A program made the position numbers and the translations under genes. This document shows positions 24,937 to 33,555 of a stretch of 64,000 nt of DNA, piece by piece (position 1 is the first letter of the stretch; every line of letters begins with the position of its first letter). Location of the stretch: assembly GCF_007988945.1 (NCBI RefSeq), contig NZ_BJVC01000003.1, positions 291,113 to 355,112 on the forward strand, written 5' to 3'. The notes under the pieces were generated by a model. That model did not search any database. It had not been told where the DNA came from and was given only the letters and a program-made list of their open reading frames with translations. Origin of the DNA: Swaminathania salitolerans. GTDB lineage: Bacteria; Pseudomonadota; Alphaproteobacteria; Acetobacterales; Acetobacteraceae.

Positions 24937-26366
24937 CCGGGGGCGAAACGGGCCGCAGAACCGGAAAGCGCGGGACGCGCGGGCGTACGATCGGACACCG
25001 GATCGGGTCCGCCTTCGATCGGGCATCGCATTACGACGAAGCCGCCCGCATGCAGCAGATCGCGGCCCGTCGTCTGGACCTCGTTCTGGCCGGACGCTTC
25101 TCCCGGGACGACGCACCGAGGCGCATTCTGGAGCTCGGTTGCGGCACCGGCCTGCTGACCGCCTGTCTGAGAGACAGATATCCCGAGGCGCGGATCGTGG
25201 CGATCGATCTGTCTCCGCGCATGATCGCCCGGGCCCGGGCGCGCGTTCCGGATGCGATCTTCCATGTCATGGATGCGGAGCGGCCGACCCTCGACGAGTC
25301 CTTCGATCTCATCTGCTCGAATTTCTGCATCCAGTGGTTCTCGAACCGCAAGGCGGCCTTCGCCCGGCTGGCGCATTGCCTCGTGCCTGACGGACGCATG
25401 GAGATCACCACCCTCGCCCGGGGCAGCTTTGCCGAATGGCGTGCCGCCTGCGCCGAGACGGACCTGCCCTGCGCCATTCCCGACTATCCCGGACCGGACA
25501 GACTGCAACAGGACTGGCCGGTCTCCCTCGCCGGGCAGTGGCAGTGCGAAACCCTGCACGATCCGGTGGGTTCGGGCCGCGATTTCCTGCGCGGCCTCAA
25601 GACGATCGGTGCGACGGCACGCACCGCGGACATCCGCCCCGCAACGCCCGCCGCCCTCCGGCGGGCGATCGAAACCTTCGACAGGAACGCGAACAGCATG
25701 ACCTATGAGATCGCCTTCGGCGCGGCGCAAAAATCACGCGGGCTCTTCGTGGCCGGTACCGATACGGGGATCGGCAAGACCCTGGTTTCGGCCATCGTTG
25801 TCCGGGCGCTCGATGCCCACTACTGGAAGCCTTTCCAGACCGGGCTTGCCGATGAAACCGGCGATACCGACACGGTGAGGACCCTTGCCGCGCTGGATGA
25901 CACGCGCATCGTCGCACCGGCCTATGCGCTCCGGGCGCCGCTCTCTCCCGATGCCGCGGCACGGCGCGAGGGCAGGCAGATCGATATTGCCACCGTAACC
26001 CTGCCGGAATGCAATGCGCCGCTCGTGGTCGAGGGCGCGGGCGGACTCATGGTGCCGCTAGCAGGCGATCTTCTCCTGATCGACTGGCTGCGCACGCTTG
26101 GGCTGCCGGTGCTGCTGGTCGCGCGGAGCGGGCTGGGGACGCTCAATCACACCCTGCTCAGCCTCGAAGCCCTTGCCAGCCGCAACATACGGGTTGCGGG
26201 ACTGGTGCTGAACGGGCCGCCCAATCCGGATAACCGCGAGACCCTGACACGCCTGTCAGGCATTCCGGTCCTGGCCGAGATTCCCGAAGTCCCGACACCC
26301 GACCCGGCCTGGGTGGCCGCTCAGGCGCGCCAGCTCGCCCATACCCTGACCGGTCTCGGCTTCTGA
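24933..26366 (+). CDS. bioCD: BioC-BioD fusion: malonyl-ACP O-methyltransferase / dethiobiotin synthetase
   Basis: 477-aa two-domain protein. Residues ~1-262 are a BioC-like SAM methyltransferase (DRASHYDEAARMQQ, SAM motif ILELGCGTGLL at 65-75, DLICSNFCIQWF), which methylates malonyl-ACP at the start of pimelate synthesis. Residues ~268-477 are BioD, the ATP-dependent dethiobiotin synthetase: P-loop GTDTGIGKT at 275-283, YWKPFQTG, and VEGAGGLMVPL. One open frame joins them without a stop. The pathway steps are far apart (first and penultimate), so the fusion likely serves co-expression. The stop/start overlaps the esterase gene. Confidence 0.9.
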   Translation: MTGGETGRRTGKRGTRGRTIGHRIGSAFDRASHYDEAARMQQIAARRLDLVLAGRFSRDDAPRRILELGCGTGLLTACLRDRYPEARIVAIDLSPRMIARARARVPDAIFHVMDAERPTLDESFDLICSNFCIQWFSNRKAAFARLAHCLVPDGRMEITTLARGSFAEWRAACAETDLPCAIPDYPGPDRLQQDWPVSLAGQWQCETLHDPVGSGRDFLRGLKTIGATARTADIRPATPAALRRAIETFDRNANSMTYEIAFGAAQKSRGLFVAGTDTGIGKTLVSAIVVRALDAHYWKPFQTGLADETGDTDTVRTLAALDDTRIVAPAYALRAPLSPDAAARREGRQIDIATVTLPECNAPLVVEGAGGLMVPLAGDLLLIDWLRTLGLPVLLVARSGLGTLNHTLLSLEALASRNIRVAGLVLNGPPNPDNRETLTRLSGIPVLAEIPEVPTPDPAWVAAQARQLAHTLTGLGF

Positions 26367-26370
26367 CCGC

Positions 26371-26802
26371 TCATTTCTCCCCGGGCTGCGCGCCTGCGCG
26401 TTCTGCCGGCGTGGTGCAGGGGAGGGCCTCGAACTGCCAGCCGCAGACACGCCCGCGACGACCGCTGGAATCGGGCGGCCCCTCATAGCCTTCGACGATA
26501 TTGGCGCTCTGCGTATAACCGAGATGGGCGGCAAGCTCCGCTGTCTGCTGAGAACGCATTCCGGACCGACACAGGAACAGGAGCGGGATATCCCGTTGCG
26601 GGACCTCGGCCCGGAGGCGATCGGCGAAACCCTGCGCATCGTAGGGATCCCAGCTCAGGGCCATGACGACGCGACCCAGTGTCGAAAGATCGGGCAGACC
26701 GACGGCCTGCCATTCTCCTTCCGTCCGGACATCGATCAGGATGGCGCGCGGGTCGGAGGCGAGACGCGTCCAGGCATCGCGCGCCGAAATACATTCCACC
26801 AT
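26371..26802 (-). CDS. Rhodanese-domain sulfurtransferase
   Basis: 143-aa single rhodanese domain: ILIDVRTEGEWQAVGLPDL and the active-site loop LCRSGMRSQQ with catalytic Cys. The start at 26802 (MVECISARDAW) is fixed by an AAGGAGG site. The C-terminal WQFEALPCTTP is typical of the small alphaproteobacterial version. The gene is convergent with bioCD (4 bp between stops) and divergent from cysK. Confidence 0.9.
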   Translation of the reverse strand: MVECISARDAWTRLASDPRAILIDVRTEGEWQAVGLPDLSTLGRVVMALSWDPYDAQGFADRLRAEVPQRDIPLLFLCRSGMRSQQTAELAAHLGYTQSANIVEGYEGPPDSSGRRGRVCGWQFEALPCTTPAERAGAQPGEK

Positions 26803-26809
26803 CGTTTTT

Positions 26810-26816
26810 CCTCCTT
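26810..26816 (-). promoter_or_regulatory. Ribosome-binding site fixing the rhodanese start
   Basis: AAGGAGG on the minus strand, 7 nt before the ATG at 26802. It argues against the longer start at 26826. Confidence 0.8.
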
Positions 26817-26868
26817 TATCCTGCATCGAAGGACGTTAAACTCGCAAAACCCGGACGTATAGGATGGA

Positions 26869-27918
26869 ATGCAGATGACCGACCAGAACACGCAAGCCTC
26901 ATCGCCGACCGGCTGGCAAACCCCTTCCGAAGGCATGATCGGCGCGATCGGAGGCACGCCGCTGATCCGTCTGCGCGAAGCGTCGGACGCAACCGGATGC
27001 GCGATCTACGGCAAGGCCGAGTTCATGAATCCGGGCGGTTCGGTCAAGGACCGCGCGGCGCTTGCGATCATTCTCGATGCGGAGCGGCGCGGCACCCTGC
27101 GCCCCGGAGGGACGATCGTCGAGGGCACGGCGGGCAATACGGGAATCGGCCTCACCCTCGTCGCCAAGGCACGCGGCTATCGCACGATCATCGTCATGCC
27201 CGAGACGCAGAGCCGGGAAAAGATCGATTTCCTGCGCATGATCGGCGCGGATCTGCGCCTCGTCCCGGCCAAACCCTTTCGCGATCCGGGCAATTATGTC
27301 CATGTCTCGCGCCGTCTGGCGGAAGAGACCGAAAATGCCGTCTGGGCAAACCAGTTCGACAACACGGCCAATCGCGAAGGGCATCGCACCACGACGGCAC
27401 GGGAGATCTGGAGCCAGCTCGACGGGCGGGTTGATGCCTTCACCTGTGCCTGCGGTACGGGCGGCACCCTGGCAGGGGTTGCGATGGGGCTCGGGGAATG
27501 CGCCGCGCGCGACGGACGCGCACGCCCCGAGATCGTGCTTGCCGATCCGGAGGGATCGGGTCTGTATGGCTGGGTGAAAGCCAATGATCTGAGCGTGTCC
27601 GGCAGTTCGATCACGGAAGGGATCGGCCAGTCGCGCGTGACCGGCAATCTCGAGGGGATCGCCATCGACGATGCCGAGCGCATTCCGGATGCCGAGGCCC
27701 TCGAACAGATCTTCGCCCTGCAGGATCGCGAGGGTATCTCGCTCGGCGGATCGGCGGGGATCAACGTCGCCGCAGCGATTCGCATCGCCAAACGGCTCGG
27801 GCCGGGGCACCGGATTGTAACGATCCTCTGCGATGGCGGGGCACGATATCAGTCGAAGCTCTTCAATCCGGCCTTTCTGCAAGGAAAGGGCCTGCCGACA
27901 CCTCCCTGGCTGGATTGA
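26869..27918 (+). CDS. cysK: Cysteine synthase
   Basis: PLP-dependent O-acetylserine sulfhydrylase, 349 aa: PLP lysine K60 in MNPGGSVKDRAA, substrate loop EGTAGNTGIGL, phosphate loop CGTGGTLAGVAMG and the C-terminal SLGGSAGIN. The tail YQSKLFNPAFLQGKGLPTPPWL is typical of the alphaproteobacterial cysteine synthase A type. There are two possible ATGs (26869, 26875); the first is used. No sulfate-assimilation gene is adjacent. A rhodanese gene is divergent from it. Confidence 0.92.
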   Translation: MQMTDQNTQASSPTGWQTPSEGMIGAIGGTPLIRLREASDATGCAIYGKAEFMNPGGSVKDRAALAIILDAERRGTLRPGGTIVEGTAGNTGIGLTLVAKARGYRTIIVMPETQSREKIDFLRMIGADLRLVPAKPFRDPGNYVHVSRRLAEETENAVWANQFDNTANREGHRTTTAREIWSQLDGRVDAFTCACGTGGTLAGVAMGLGECAARDGRARPEIVLADPEGSGLYGWVKANDLSVSGSSITEGIGQSRVTGNLEGIAIDDAERIPDAEALEQIFALQDREGISLGGSAGINVAAAIRIAKRLGPGHRIVTILCDGGARYQSKLFNPAFLQGKGLPTPPWLD

Positions 27919-27994
27919 GACGCTGCATCGCAACTTGCAACGGAGTGAAACATCCTCTTGAAGCGCGAAGAAGATCCGGACCATTGTTACATTC

Positions 27995-28714
27995 ATGGAA
28001 ACGACCCCGCATCTTCTCATCGTTGACGATGATCGAGAAATCCGCGAGCTGCTCAGCCGCTTTCTCGAACGCAACCATTTCCGCGTGACCTCGGCACGCG
28101 ACGGGCGCGAAGCCCGTCGCGCCTGGTCGGCGGGGCATTATCAGCTGGTCGTGCTCGATCTGATGCTGCCGGGAGAAAGCGGTCTCGATATCGCGCGCTG
28201 GCTGCGCAGCCAGGACAATGTCCCCATCATCATGCTGACCGCGATGAGCGACGAGACGGACCGGATCATCGGTCTCGAATTCGGTGCGGATGACTATGTG
28301 GCCAAGCCCTTCAATCCGCGCGAGCTGCTGGCGCGCATCCGCGCCGTTCTCCGTCGCACCGCGGACAGCACCGAAAAGAAGTTCGCCTCCGATACGCGCA
28401 TGATCCGTTTTTCAGGCTGGTTGCTCGAACCCGCCCGGCGCCGTCTGACCAATCCCGACGGGACCGAAGTGTCCCTGACGGGCGGGGAATACGACATGCT
28501 GCTCGCCTTTCTGGAGCGCGCGAACCGCGTGCTTACGCGCGACATGCTGCTCGAGCTGCTCCGGGGGCGTCAGGCAGGTCCCTTCGATCGTGCCATCGAC
28601 GTGGCGGTCAGCCGTCTGAGACGCAAGCTCGAGGACGACGGACGCAATGCCCAGATGATCAAGACCGTCCGCGGCGGAGGCTATGTGCTCGCCGCCGATG
28701 TCGAACGTCTCTGA
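27995..28714 (+). CDS. OmpR-family response regulator
   Basis: 239-aa regulator: receiver domain with acidic pocket DDD at 11-13, phosphoacceptor D55 in VVLDLMLPGESG and the Lys in YVAKPFNPRELL; winged-helix DNA-binding domain with VSLTGGEYDMLLAFLERANRVLTRD and DVAVSRLRRKLEDDGRNAQMIKTVRGGGYVL. It overlaps the following kinase gene by 32 bp, making a cognate pair of OmpR-EnvZ type. Confidence 0.93.
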   Translation: METTPHLLIVDDDREIRELLSRFLERNHFRVTSARDGREARRAWSAGHYQLVVLDLMLPGESGLDIARWLRSQDNVPIIMLTAMSDETDRIIGLEFGADDYVAKPFNPRELLARIRAVLRRTADSTEKKFASDTRMIRFSGWLLEPARRRLTNPDGTEVSLTGGEYDMLLAFLERANRVLTRDMLLELLRGRQAGPFDRAIDVAVSRLRRKLEDDGRNAQMIKTVRGGGYVLAADVERL

Positions 28715-30317
28715 CGCGATCATGCATGTCCTGCCCCGCTCTCTGAGGGCACGTACGAACCTGCTTCTGATTGCCGGGCTCTGCGTCATCCAGGCCGTCG
28801 GGCTCACGATCCATGCGCTCGATCATCTGAATATCGCCGATCGGGCGGAGATGCACGAGACCCTGCATCGCGCCTTTTCGATCTATCGCACTCTGGTGGA
28901 GCTGCCGCCGGGGGATCGCGATGCCGGACTGGCCGCGATAGACAAACCGGGGCATTTTTCCGCCCGTTTCGCCTCGAGACCCGATACGCATTATCCGGGC
29001 GGCTTCATCCCGGTCCCGCTCGGCGTCAGGGCTTTGATGCGCGAGGCGCCTCCGCCTCCCGGCGGTCCCGAGGGCAGTCCAGAGGGCGGTCCCGAAGTTG
29101 GCCCCGAGAATGGCCCCGGAAACGGCCCTTTCGGCGCGATGCCGGGCGGCCCGGGGGAAGAAGGCCGCCCTCCCCCTCCGGGTTTCGGTTTCGGCGGACG
29201 GCTCCCTCCCGAGCCACCGGAAGAACGAACAGGCCGTTTCCCGCGCGATGCGTCCGGGATGCCCGGTTTCATGCCGCCGGGTTTTTCGGGAATGGGCATG
29301 TTCCCCCCCCGCCTGAAGCCGCTGCGTATCCTTGCGGGACATAAGCCGGGAACACGGCATTATGCGCTTTCCCTCCAGATGCCGGATGACCGGCGCTGGC
29401 TGGTGATGCATTTCAAGATCAGGCCGCCCAACCCTCTGGGTTCGCCGACATTCCTGATTGCCTTCGCGATCATGACGATTTCCGGAGGAGGGCTGATTCT
29501 CTGGGGGTCGCATCGTCTGATCGCCCCTGTCTCGACCCTCGCTCATGCGGCGACGGCGCTCGGCCGGGACGTGAACACCCAGCCCCTGCCCGAAACGGGC
29601 CCGACAGAGATCCGCAAGGCCGCATTGGCCTTCAACACGATGGCCGCCCGTATCCGCCGCTTCGTGACCGACCGTACGCTTATGCTGACGGCGATCGGCC
29701 ACGATCTGCGTACCCCCATCACACGGCTGAAACTGCGCGCGGAGTTCATCGACGACGACGAGCTGCGTCTCAAGTTTCTTTCCGATCTGGACGAAATGGA
29801 GACCATGGTCGCAGCGACCCTGGCCTTCGGTCGCGACAGCGCGATGCAGGAACCCATGGGGGCTCTCGATCTCGGCGCCCTGCTCCAGACCATCGCAGAC
29901 GAAGCCGCGGAGGCCATGCCGGATCTGGCGGAGCGGATCGCCTATCACGCTCCGGATAGCGCGATACGGATAAAGGCGCGGTCCCTCGCCCTCAAACGCG
30001 CTCTGACCAATCTTGTGATGAACGCCCTCAAATATGGCGGCTCGGCAACGATCAGCGTCTCGTTCGACCGTGGCGGCGAGTCCGAGAACATGATCCGGAT
30101 CGTGGTCGATGACAGCGGTCCCGGCCTTCCGGAGGACGATCTCGAACGGATGTTCGAACCCTTCACCCGTGCAGAGACGAGCCGCAACCGGGAAACAGGC
30201 GGCACCGGCCTCGGTCTGGCCATCGCCCGCTCCACCATTCGCGGGCAGGGGGGCGAGGTCCTGTTGCGCAATCGCCCCGGAAAGGGACTGAGGGCAATCG
30301 TCACCCTTCCGGCCTGA
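28683..30317 (+). CDS. Sensor histidine kinase with Pro/Gly-rich sensor loop
   Basis: 544-aa EnvZ-like kinase. A membrane segment at about 25-45 is followed by a periplasmic region to about 250, a second membrane segment at 255-275 and a HAMP region. The H-box is AIGHDLRTPITRLK with H340. The ATPase domain has NALKYGG, DDSGPGLPEDD, TGGTGLGLAIA. The periplasmic part contains a proline/glycine/glutamate-rich stretch (residues ~123-210) produced by a 12-bp x 6 DNA repeat. The signal sensed is unknown. ATGs at 28698 and 28722 are alternative starts; none has a good ribosome-binding site, so translation is probably coupled to the regulator. Confidence 0.88.
   Translation: MCSPPMSNVSDAIMHVLPRSLRARTNLLLIAGLCVIQAVGLTIHALDHLNIADRAEMHETLHRAFSIYRTLVELPPGDRDAGLAAIDKPGHFSARFASRPDTHYPGGFIPVPLGVRALMREAPPPPGGPEGSPEGGPEVGPENGPGNGPFGAMPGGPGEEGRPPPPGFGFGGRLPPEPPEERTGRFPRDASGMPGFMPPGFSGMGMFPPRLKPLRILAGHKPGTRHYALSLQMPDDRRWLVMHFKIRPPNPLGSPTFLIAFAIMTISGGGLILWGSHRLIAPVSTLAHAATALGRDVNTQPLPETGPTEIRKAALAFNTMAARIRRFVTDRTLMLTAIGHDLRTPITRLKLRAEFIDDDELRLKFLSDLDEMETMVAATLAFGRDSAMQEPMGALDLGALLQTIADEAAEAMPDLAERIAYHAPDSAIRIKARSLALKRALTNLVMNALKYGGSATISVSFDRGGESENMIRIVVDDSGPGLPEDDLERMFEPFTRAETSRNRETGGTGLGLAIARSTIRGQGGEVLLRNRPGKGLRAIVTLPA
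29061..29132. repeat. 12-bp x 6 in-frame repeat in the kinase gene
   Basis: Units every 12 bp from 29061 on the pattern GGCGGTCCCGAG, encoding GGPE/GSPE/GGPE/VGPE/NGPG/NGPF in the periplasmic loop. Confidence 0.9.
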
Positions 30318-30448
30318 TGACCGGGCCTGGATCACGGGTTCGCGCCCGGATCGATACCGGTGACAATGTCAGAACGGATGACCGTCACCTGAACAGACCT
30401 CCCGCCCCGCGCGCTCGACATGCGTGCGGAGATCGGTCATGGACTGTG

Positions 30449-30496
30449 GCATTCGTCTATCGGGGCGTTCGTCTGTCGCGGCGTTCGTCCATCTCG
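30449..30496. repeat. 16-bp x 3 tandem repeat
   Basis: Units GCRTTCGTCTRTCGSG at 30449, 30465 and 30481, ending 12 bp before the GTG start of the YqaA-type gene. Confidence 0.85.
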
Positions 30497-30508
30497 GAGA
30501 TCCGCCAG

Positions 30509-31087
30509 GTGTTCCAGCCGCTTTATCGTCGCACCCTCGCGCTGGCGGCATCGCGCCATGCGGGCTGGTGGCTGTTCGGTATCGCCTTTGCCGAGGCGTC
30601 CTTCTTTCCCGTGCCGGTCGATCTGCTCCTGATCCCGATGGTGCTGGCGCAGCGCGAACATGCCTTCAGGCTCGCGACGATCTGCACGGCCGGATCGGTC
30701 GCAGGAGCGCTTTTCGGCTGGATCATCGGGGCGTTCCTGCTGATGCATGTCGCCTTGCCGATCGTCCAGTTCTATCACGCAGAGCACAGCCTGGCGGTCC
30801 TGCAGGAAAAATTCCGGCATTACGGCGTGATGATCATTCTTCTGAAGGGACTGACGCCCATTCCCTTCAAGATCGTCACGCTTGCGGCAGGCGCGTCCCA
30901 TTTTCCGATCCTGCCCTTTCTCGGTGCCTGTCTCGTCACGCGCGCGGCGCGGTTCTTTCTCGTCGCGGGCCTCCTGCGTCTCTATGGCGCCTCCATTCGC
31001 GACTTTCTGGAGCGCCGCCTGACACTGGTGATGACAGGCTTTCTCTTTCTCGTCATCGCTGGCATTCTCGCCCTTCGTTATCTCTGA
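30509..31087 (+). CDS. YqaA/DedA-type membrane protein (VTT domain)
   Basis: Small polytopic inner-membrane protein, 192 aa from a GTG at 30509 that has GGAG about 8 nt upstream and gives the usual YqaA beginning (VFQPLYRRTLALAASRHA). Conserved VTT/SNARE-associated features are FAEASFFPVPVDLLLIPMVLA, GSVAGALFGWIIG and the re-entrant LLKGLTPIPFKIVTLAAGA. Related proteins are thought to move lipids across the membrane. The frame is open further upstream through the tandem repeat, which is unlikely to be coding. Confidence 0.85.
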   Translation: MFQPLYRRTLALAASRHAGWWLFGIAFAEASFFPVPVDLLLIPMVLAQREHAFRLATICTAGSVAGALFGWIIGAFLLMHVALPIVQFYHAEHSLAVLQEKFRHYGVMIILLKGLTPIPFKIVTLAAGASHFPILPFLGACLVTRAARFFLVAGLLRLYGASIRDFLERRLTLVMTGFLFLVIAGILALRYL

Positions 31088-31107
31088 GACTGAACGAGGA
31101 TTGTGTC

Positions 31108-32112
31108 ATGCCGAACCAGATTGCCGTCGTCACCGGCGCGGGAGCCGGGATCGGTCGGGCCACCGTCCGTATGCTCGCCTCCTACGGGTTCGACATCGCC
31201 CTTCTGGGGCGGAACCGGCAGAGATTGCACGATGCGGCGGCAGAGCTGGAAGAAAGCCGGATCAGAACGCTGATCGTCGAGCTGGACGTCTCCGATGCCG
31301 ATGCCGTCTCTGCCGCGGCAGAACGCGTCGAGCGCGAACTCGGCGCAATCACGGTCTGGATCAATGCGGCGGGAATCGCAGCGATCGGCCCCGTTCTGTC
31401 TCTCGACGCGAGCACGCTGCGACGCGTCACCGAGGTGACCTATCTCGGCTCGGTTTTCGGAACGCAGGCGGCTCTTGCCTGCATGAGACGCCGGGGATGC
31501 GGCACCATCGTCAATCTGGGGATCGCCTATCCGCTGCGCGGGCTTCCGATGCAGGCGGCCGTCAACGGAGCCCATGCGGCGATTGCCGCATTCTGCGACA
31601 GCGTCCGGCCCGAGATCCGGGCGCTTTCGGACAGGATCGACCTGACGATGGTCTATCTCCCCTCGATCAATACGCCGCGTCTGGGATGGAGCCGGAACCG
31701 TTCGGGTCATGCCCTCAAGCCAGCCGGCCGGATCTACGAACCCGAGGTCGCAGCCCATGCCATATGTCAGGCCGTGCTCGGGCATCACCGCGATATCTGG
31801 GTGGGCGCGTCTTCCATCCTGTCCAGCCTGCTTTCCGCCTTCACGCCCACATTGCGCGATCGCCTTCTGGCGCGACGCGGTTTCGCCGCACAATTCACAA
31901 AGGACGCGGCAGCCCCCGACGACGCGGATATCCTCGACGAGACGCTGACCGGAGCCTATGCCGCGCATGGGCCCTATGAGGGCATTCCCCTGCGCGACCA
32001 GGGACGCAAGCCGCTCCTGCTGACGAAGAAACTGCGCGTCGGTCTCGGCGCCGCCGCCATCACATTCTCCGTCCTCATGGCGGTCATGTACCGCCCTGCA
32101 CGCAGATCCTGA
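31108..32112 (+). CDS. SDR-family protein lacking the catalytic Ser-Tyr-Lys
   Basis: 334-aa short-chain dehydrogenase-like protein with intact Rossmann motif VVTGAGAGIGRATVRML and INAAGIA. Where this SDR group normally has a Gly-Ser and YxxxK, here the sequence reads NLGIAYPLRGLPMQAAVNGAHAA, so Ser is Ile, Tyr is Val and Lys is His. The substrate-side segment VYLPSINTPRLGWSRN and the C-terminal region are retained, and a hydrophobic segment near 312-326 suggests a membrane anchor. It may bind nucleotide without redox activity. It starts 20 bp after the YqaA-type gene. Confidence 0.85.
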   Translation: MPNQIAVVTGAGAGIGRATVRMLASYGFDIALLGRNRQRLHDAAAELEESRIRTLIVELDVSDADAVSAAAERVERELGAITVWINAAGIAAIGPVLSLDASTLRRVTEVTYLGSVFGTQAALACMRRRGCGTIVNLGIAYPLRGLPMQAAVNGAHAAIAAFCDSVRPEIRALSDRIDLTMVYLPSINTPRLGWSRNRSGHALKPAGRIYEPEVAAHAICQAVLGHHRDIWVGASSILSSLLSAFTPTLRDRLLARRGFAAQFTKDAAAPDDADILDETLTGAYAAHGPYEGIPLRDQGRKPLLLTKKLRVGLGAAAITFSVLMAVMYRPARRS

Positions 32113-32142
32113 TTCCGCTTCGCCCGGTCCGCTTCGCTGATC

Positions 32143-32168
32143 CCCCGCGCGCGCTGCCTCGCGCGGGG
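32143..32168. terminator. Bidirectional GC hairpin
   Basis: CCCCGCGCG / CGCGCGGGG perfect 9-bp stem with 8-nt loop between the convergent SDR gene and the gene at 32204. T-tracts are absent on both sides. Confidence 0.5.
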
Positions 32169-32203
32169 CGGCAAACCGGCCATGCCGGGAGCAGGAAAAG
32201 GCT

Positions 32204-32590
32204 TCAGCTCGGTTTGCGGCTGGTATTGGCTGCCATGAGCGCACGATGCTGTTTCAGCCCCTTGATCAGGGTTTCGACATCCCCGGGCGGGAAGACTACG
32301 CCTACGGGGCCGAAAGCCGGATGCTGGAATGCAAGGGTCGACCCCTCGGTCAGGGCATCGATCTGAAGCGCCCAGTTCGTGCTGTAAACAGGCAGGAAAG
32401 GCGCATTGCCGATCGGGGGCTGAGGCTGGTTGTTCGTCAGGGCGAAGCGTACGCGACCGAGGCTTGCAATAAGCTGGCTCAGCTGCCCGAGGGTAAGGTC
32501 GATCTCTCCCTCGAGGCCGCTCCCCTCGAGAAAGCGCAGCGTCGCTCCGGAACCGTCCTCCTTCTGGATCACCTGCATTCTCGCACTCAT
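32204..32590 (-). CDS. Conserved hypothetical protein
   Basis: 128-aa soluble protein, no signal or membrane segment. It starts MSARMQVIQKEDGS and has a plausible codon pattern, with GQLSQLIASLGRVRFALT, a PPIGNAPFLPVYSTNW stretch and TLAFQHPAFGPVGVVFPPGDVETLIKGL. I do not recognise a family. It follows ispE on the same strand after 53 bp and could be its last operon gene. Confidence 0.7.
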   Translation of the reverse strand: MSARMQVIQKEDGSGATLRFLEGSGLEGEIDLTLGQLSQLIASLGRVRFALTNNQPQPPIGNAPFLPVYSTNWALQIDALTEGSTLAFQHPAFGPVGVVFPPGDVETLIKGLKQHRALMAANTSRKPS

Positions 32591-32626
32591 GACCGCTCCT
32601 CCCTCTTGTCGGGGTTTCTTTCGTTT

Positions 32627-32658
32627 CTCAGTCCGCTCCGGCCTCAGTCCGCTCCGGA
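32627..32658. repeat. 16-bp x 2 repeat over the ispE stop
   Basis: CTCAGTCCGCTCCGG-C/A at 32627 and 32643. The second copy contains the ispE stop codon. Confidence 0.85.
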
Positions 32659-33555
32659 TCCGACCTGGCCGGCTTCCGCCCAGTATCCGCGCGCGCGCAT
32701 GCGCCGGGCTTCCGACTCGGCGGCATCGAGATCGGGATAGAGACCGAAACAGGTCGCACCCGAGCCGCTCATCCGCGCGAAAAGACAGGTCCGGGCCTGT
32801 CTCAGATCGTTCAGGACCTCACCGATGAGAGGATAAAGGGCAATCGCCGGAAGCTCCAGATCATTCGACGTCGACCCAAGCGTATCGACCAGCGATTCCA
32901 CATCGTTCCAGGCGCGCGGCAGTGTTGCTGCGGGACGAAATGCCGCACCCGATTCCTTCCAGGCGCGAAACACGGCAGGCGTCGGCACTGCGATGCCCGG
33001 ATTGACCAGCAGCATCGCCAGAGGCGGCATACGGGGTGCGGGAGACAGGATCTCCCCGACGCCCTGCATACGGCGTGCTTCCTGCGCGACGCAGACAGGC
33101 ACGTCCGCGCCGAGAGTGGCGGCAAGGGCAGGCAGATCGATGTCGGGCAGATGCCACAGCGCCGCAAGAAGACGCAGGGCCGCCGCCGCATCGGCCGAGC
33201 CGCCGCCTATGCCCGAAGCGACGGGGAGCGACTTGGTCAGACGCAACCGCCCTCCCGGCACGGGCCTGCCCGCCGCCGCCGCAAGCGCCGACGCAGCCCT
33301 GAGAACGAGATTGTCGCCCCCCGCGTCCAGACCTTCTGCGAATGGCCCCTCGATGGCGAGCGTCACGGCGCGGCCTTCGGCAAATCTCTCCTCGGGGCGG
33401 AGGCTGTCATGGCTCGCCGCGAAAACCGCCAGCGAGTCGAGCTCGTGATAACCGTCGGCCCGCCGTCCTGTTACATGCAGGAAAAGATTGATTTTGGCAT
33501 GGGCATGGGCGGGAGCATGATCGGGGGGGGCAGTGGATATCATTTCGGGTCTCAT
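32644..33555 (-). CDS. ispE: 4-diphosphocytidyl-2-C-methyl-D-erythritol kinase
   Basis: GHMP kinase of the MEP isoprenoid pathway, 303 aa. Conserved parts are HAKINLFLHVTGRRADGYHELDSL, the phosphate loop LPVASGIGGGSADAAAAL and the third GHMP motif RMSGSGATCFG. The ATG at 33555 overlaps the stop of the upstream TPR gene (ATGA), so I prefer it to longer starts. Isoprenoids from this pathway also feed hopanoid synthesis, whose genes lie 10 kb away. Confidence 0.93.
   Translation of the reverse strand: MRPEMISTAPPDHAPAHAHAKINLFLHVTGRRADGYHELDSLAVFAASHDSLRPEERFAEGRAVTLAIEGPFAEGLDAGGDNLVLRAASALAAAAGRPVPGGRLRLTKSLPVASGIGGGSADAAAALRLLAALWHLPDIDLPALAATLGADVPVCVAQEARRMQGVGEILSPAPRMPPLAMLLVNPGIAVPTPAVFRAWKESGAAFRPAATLPRAWNDVESLVDTLGSTSNDLELPAIALYPLIGEVLNDLRQARTCLFARMSGSGATCFGLYPDLDAAESEARRMRARGYWAEAGQVGSGAD

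Noticed and set aside
28659..30335. 558-aa open frame antisense to the histidine kinase
   Set aside because: No domain; the sense strand has complete HisKA and ATPase motifs.
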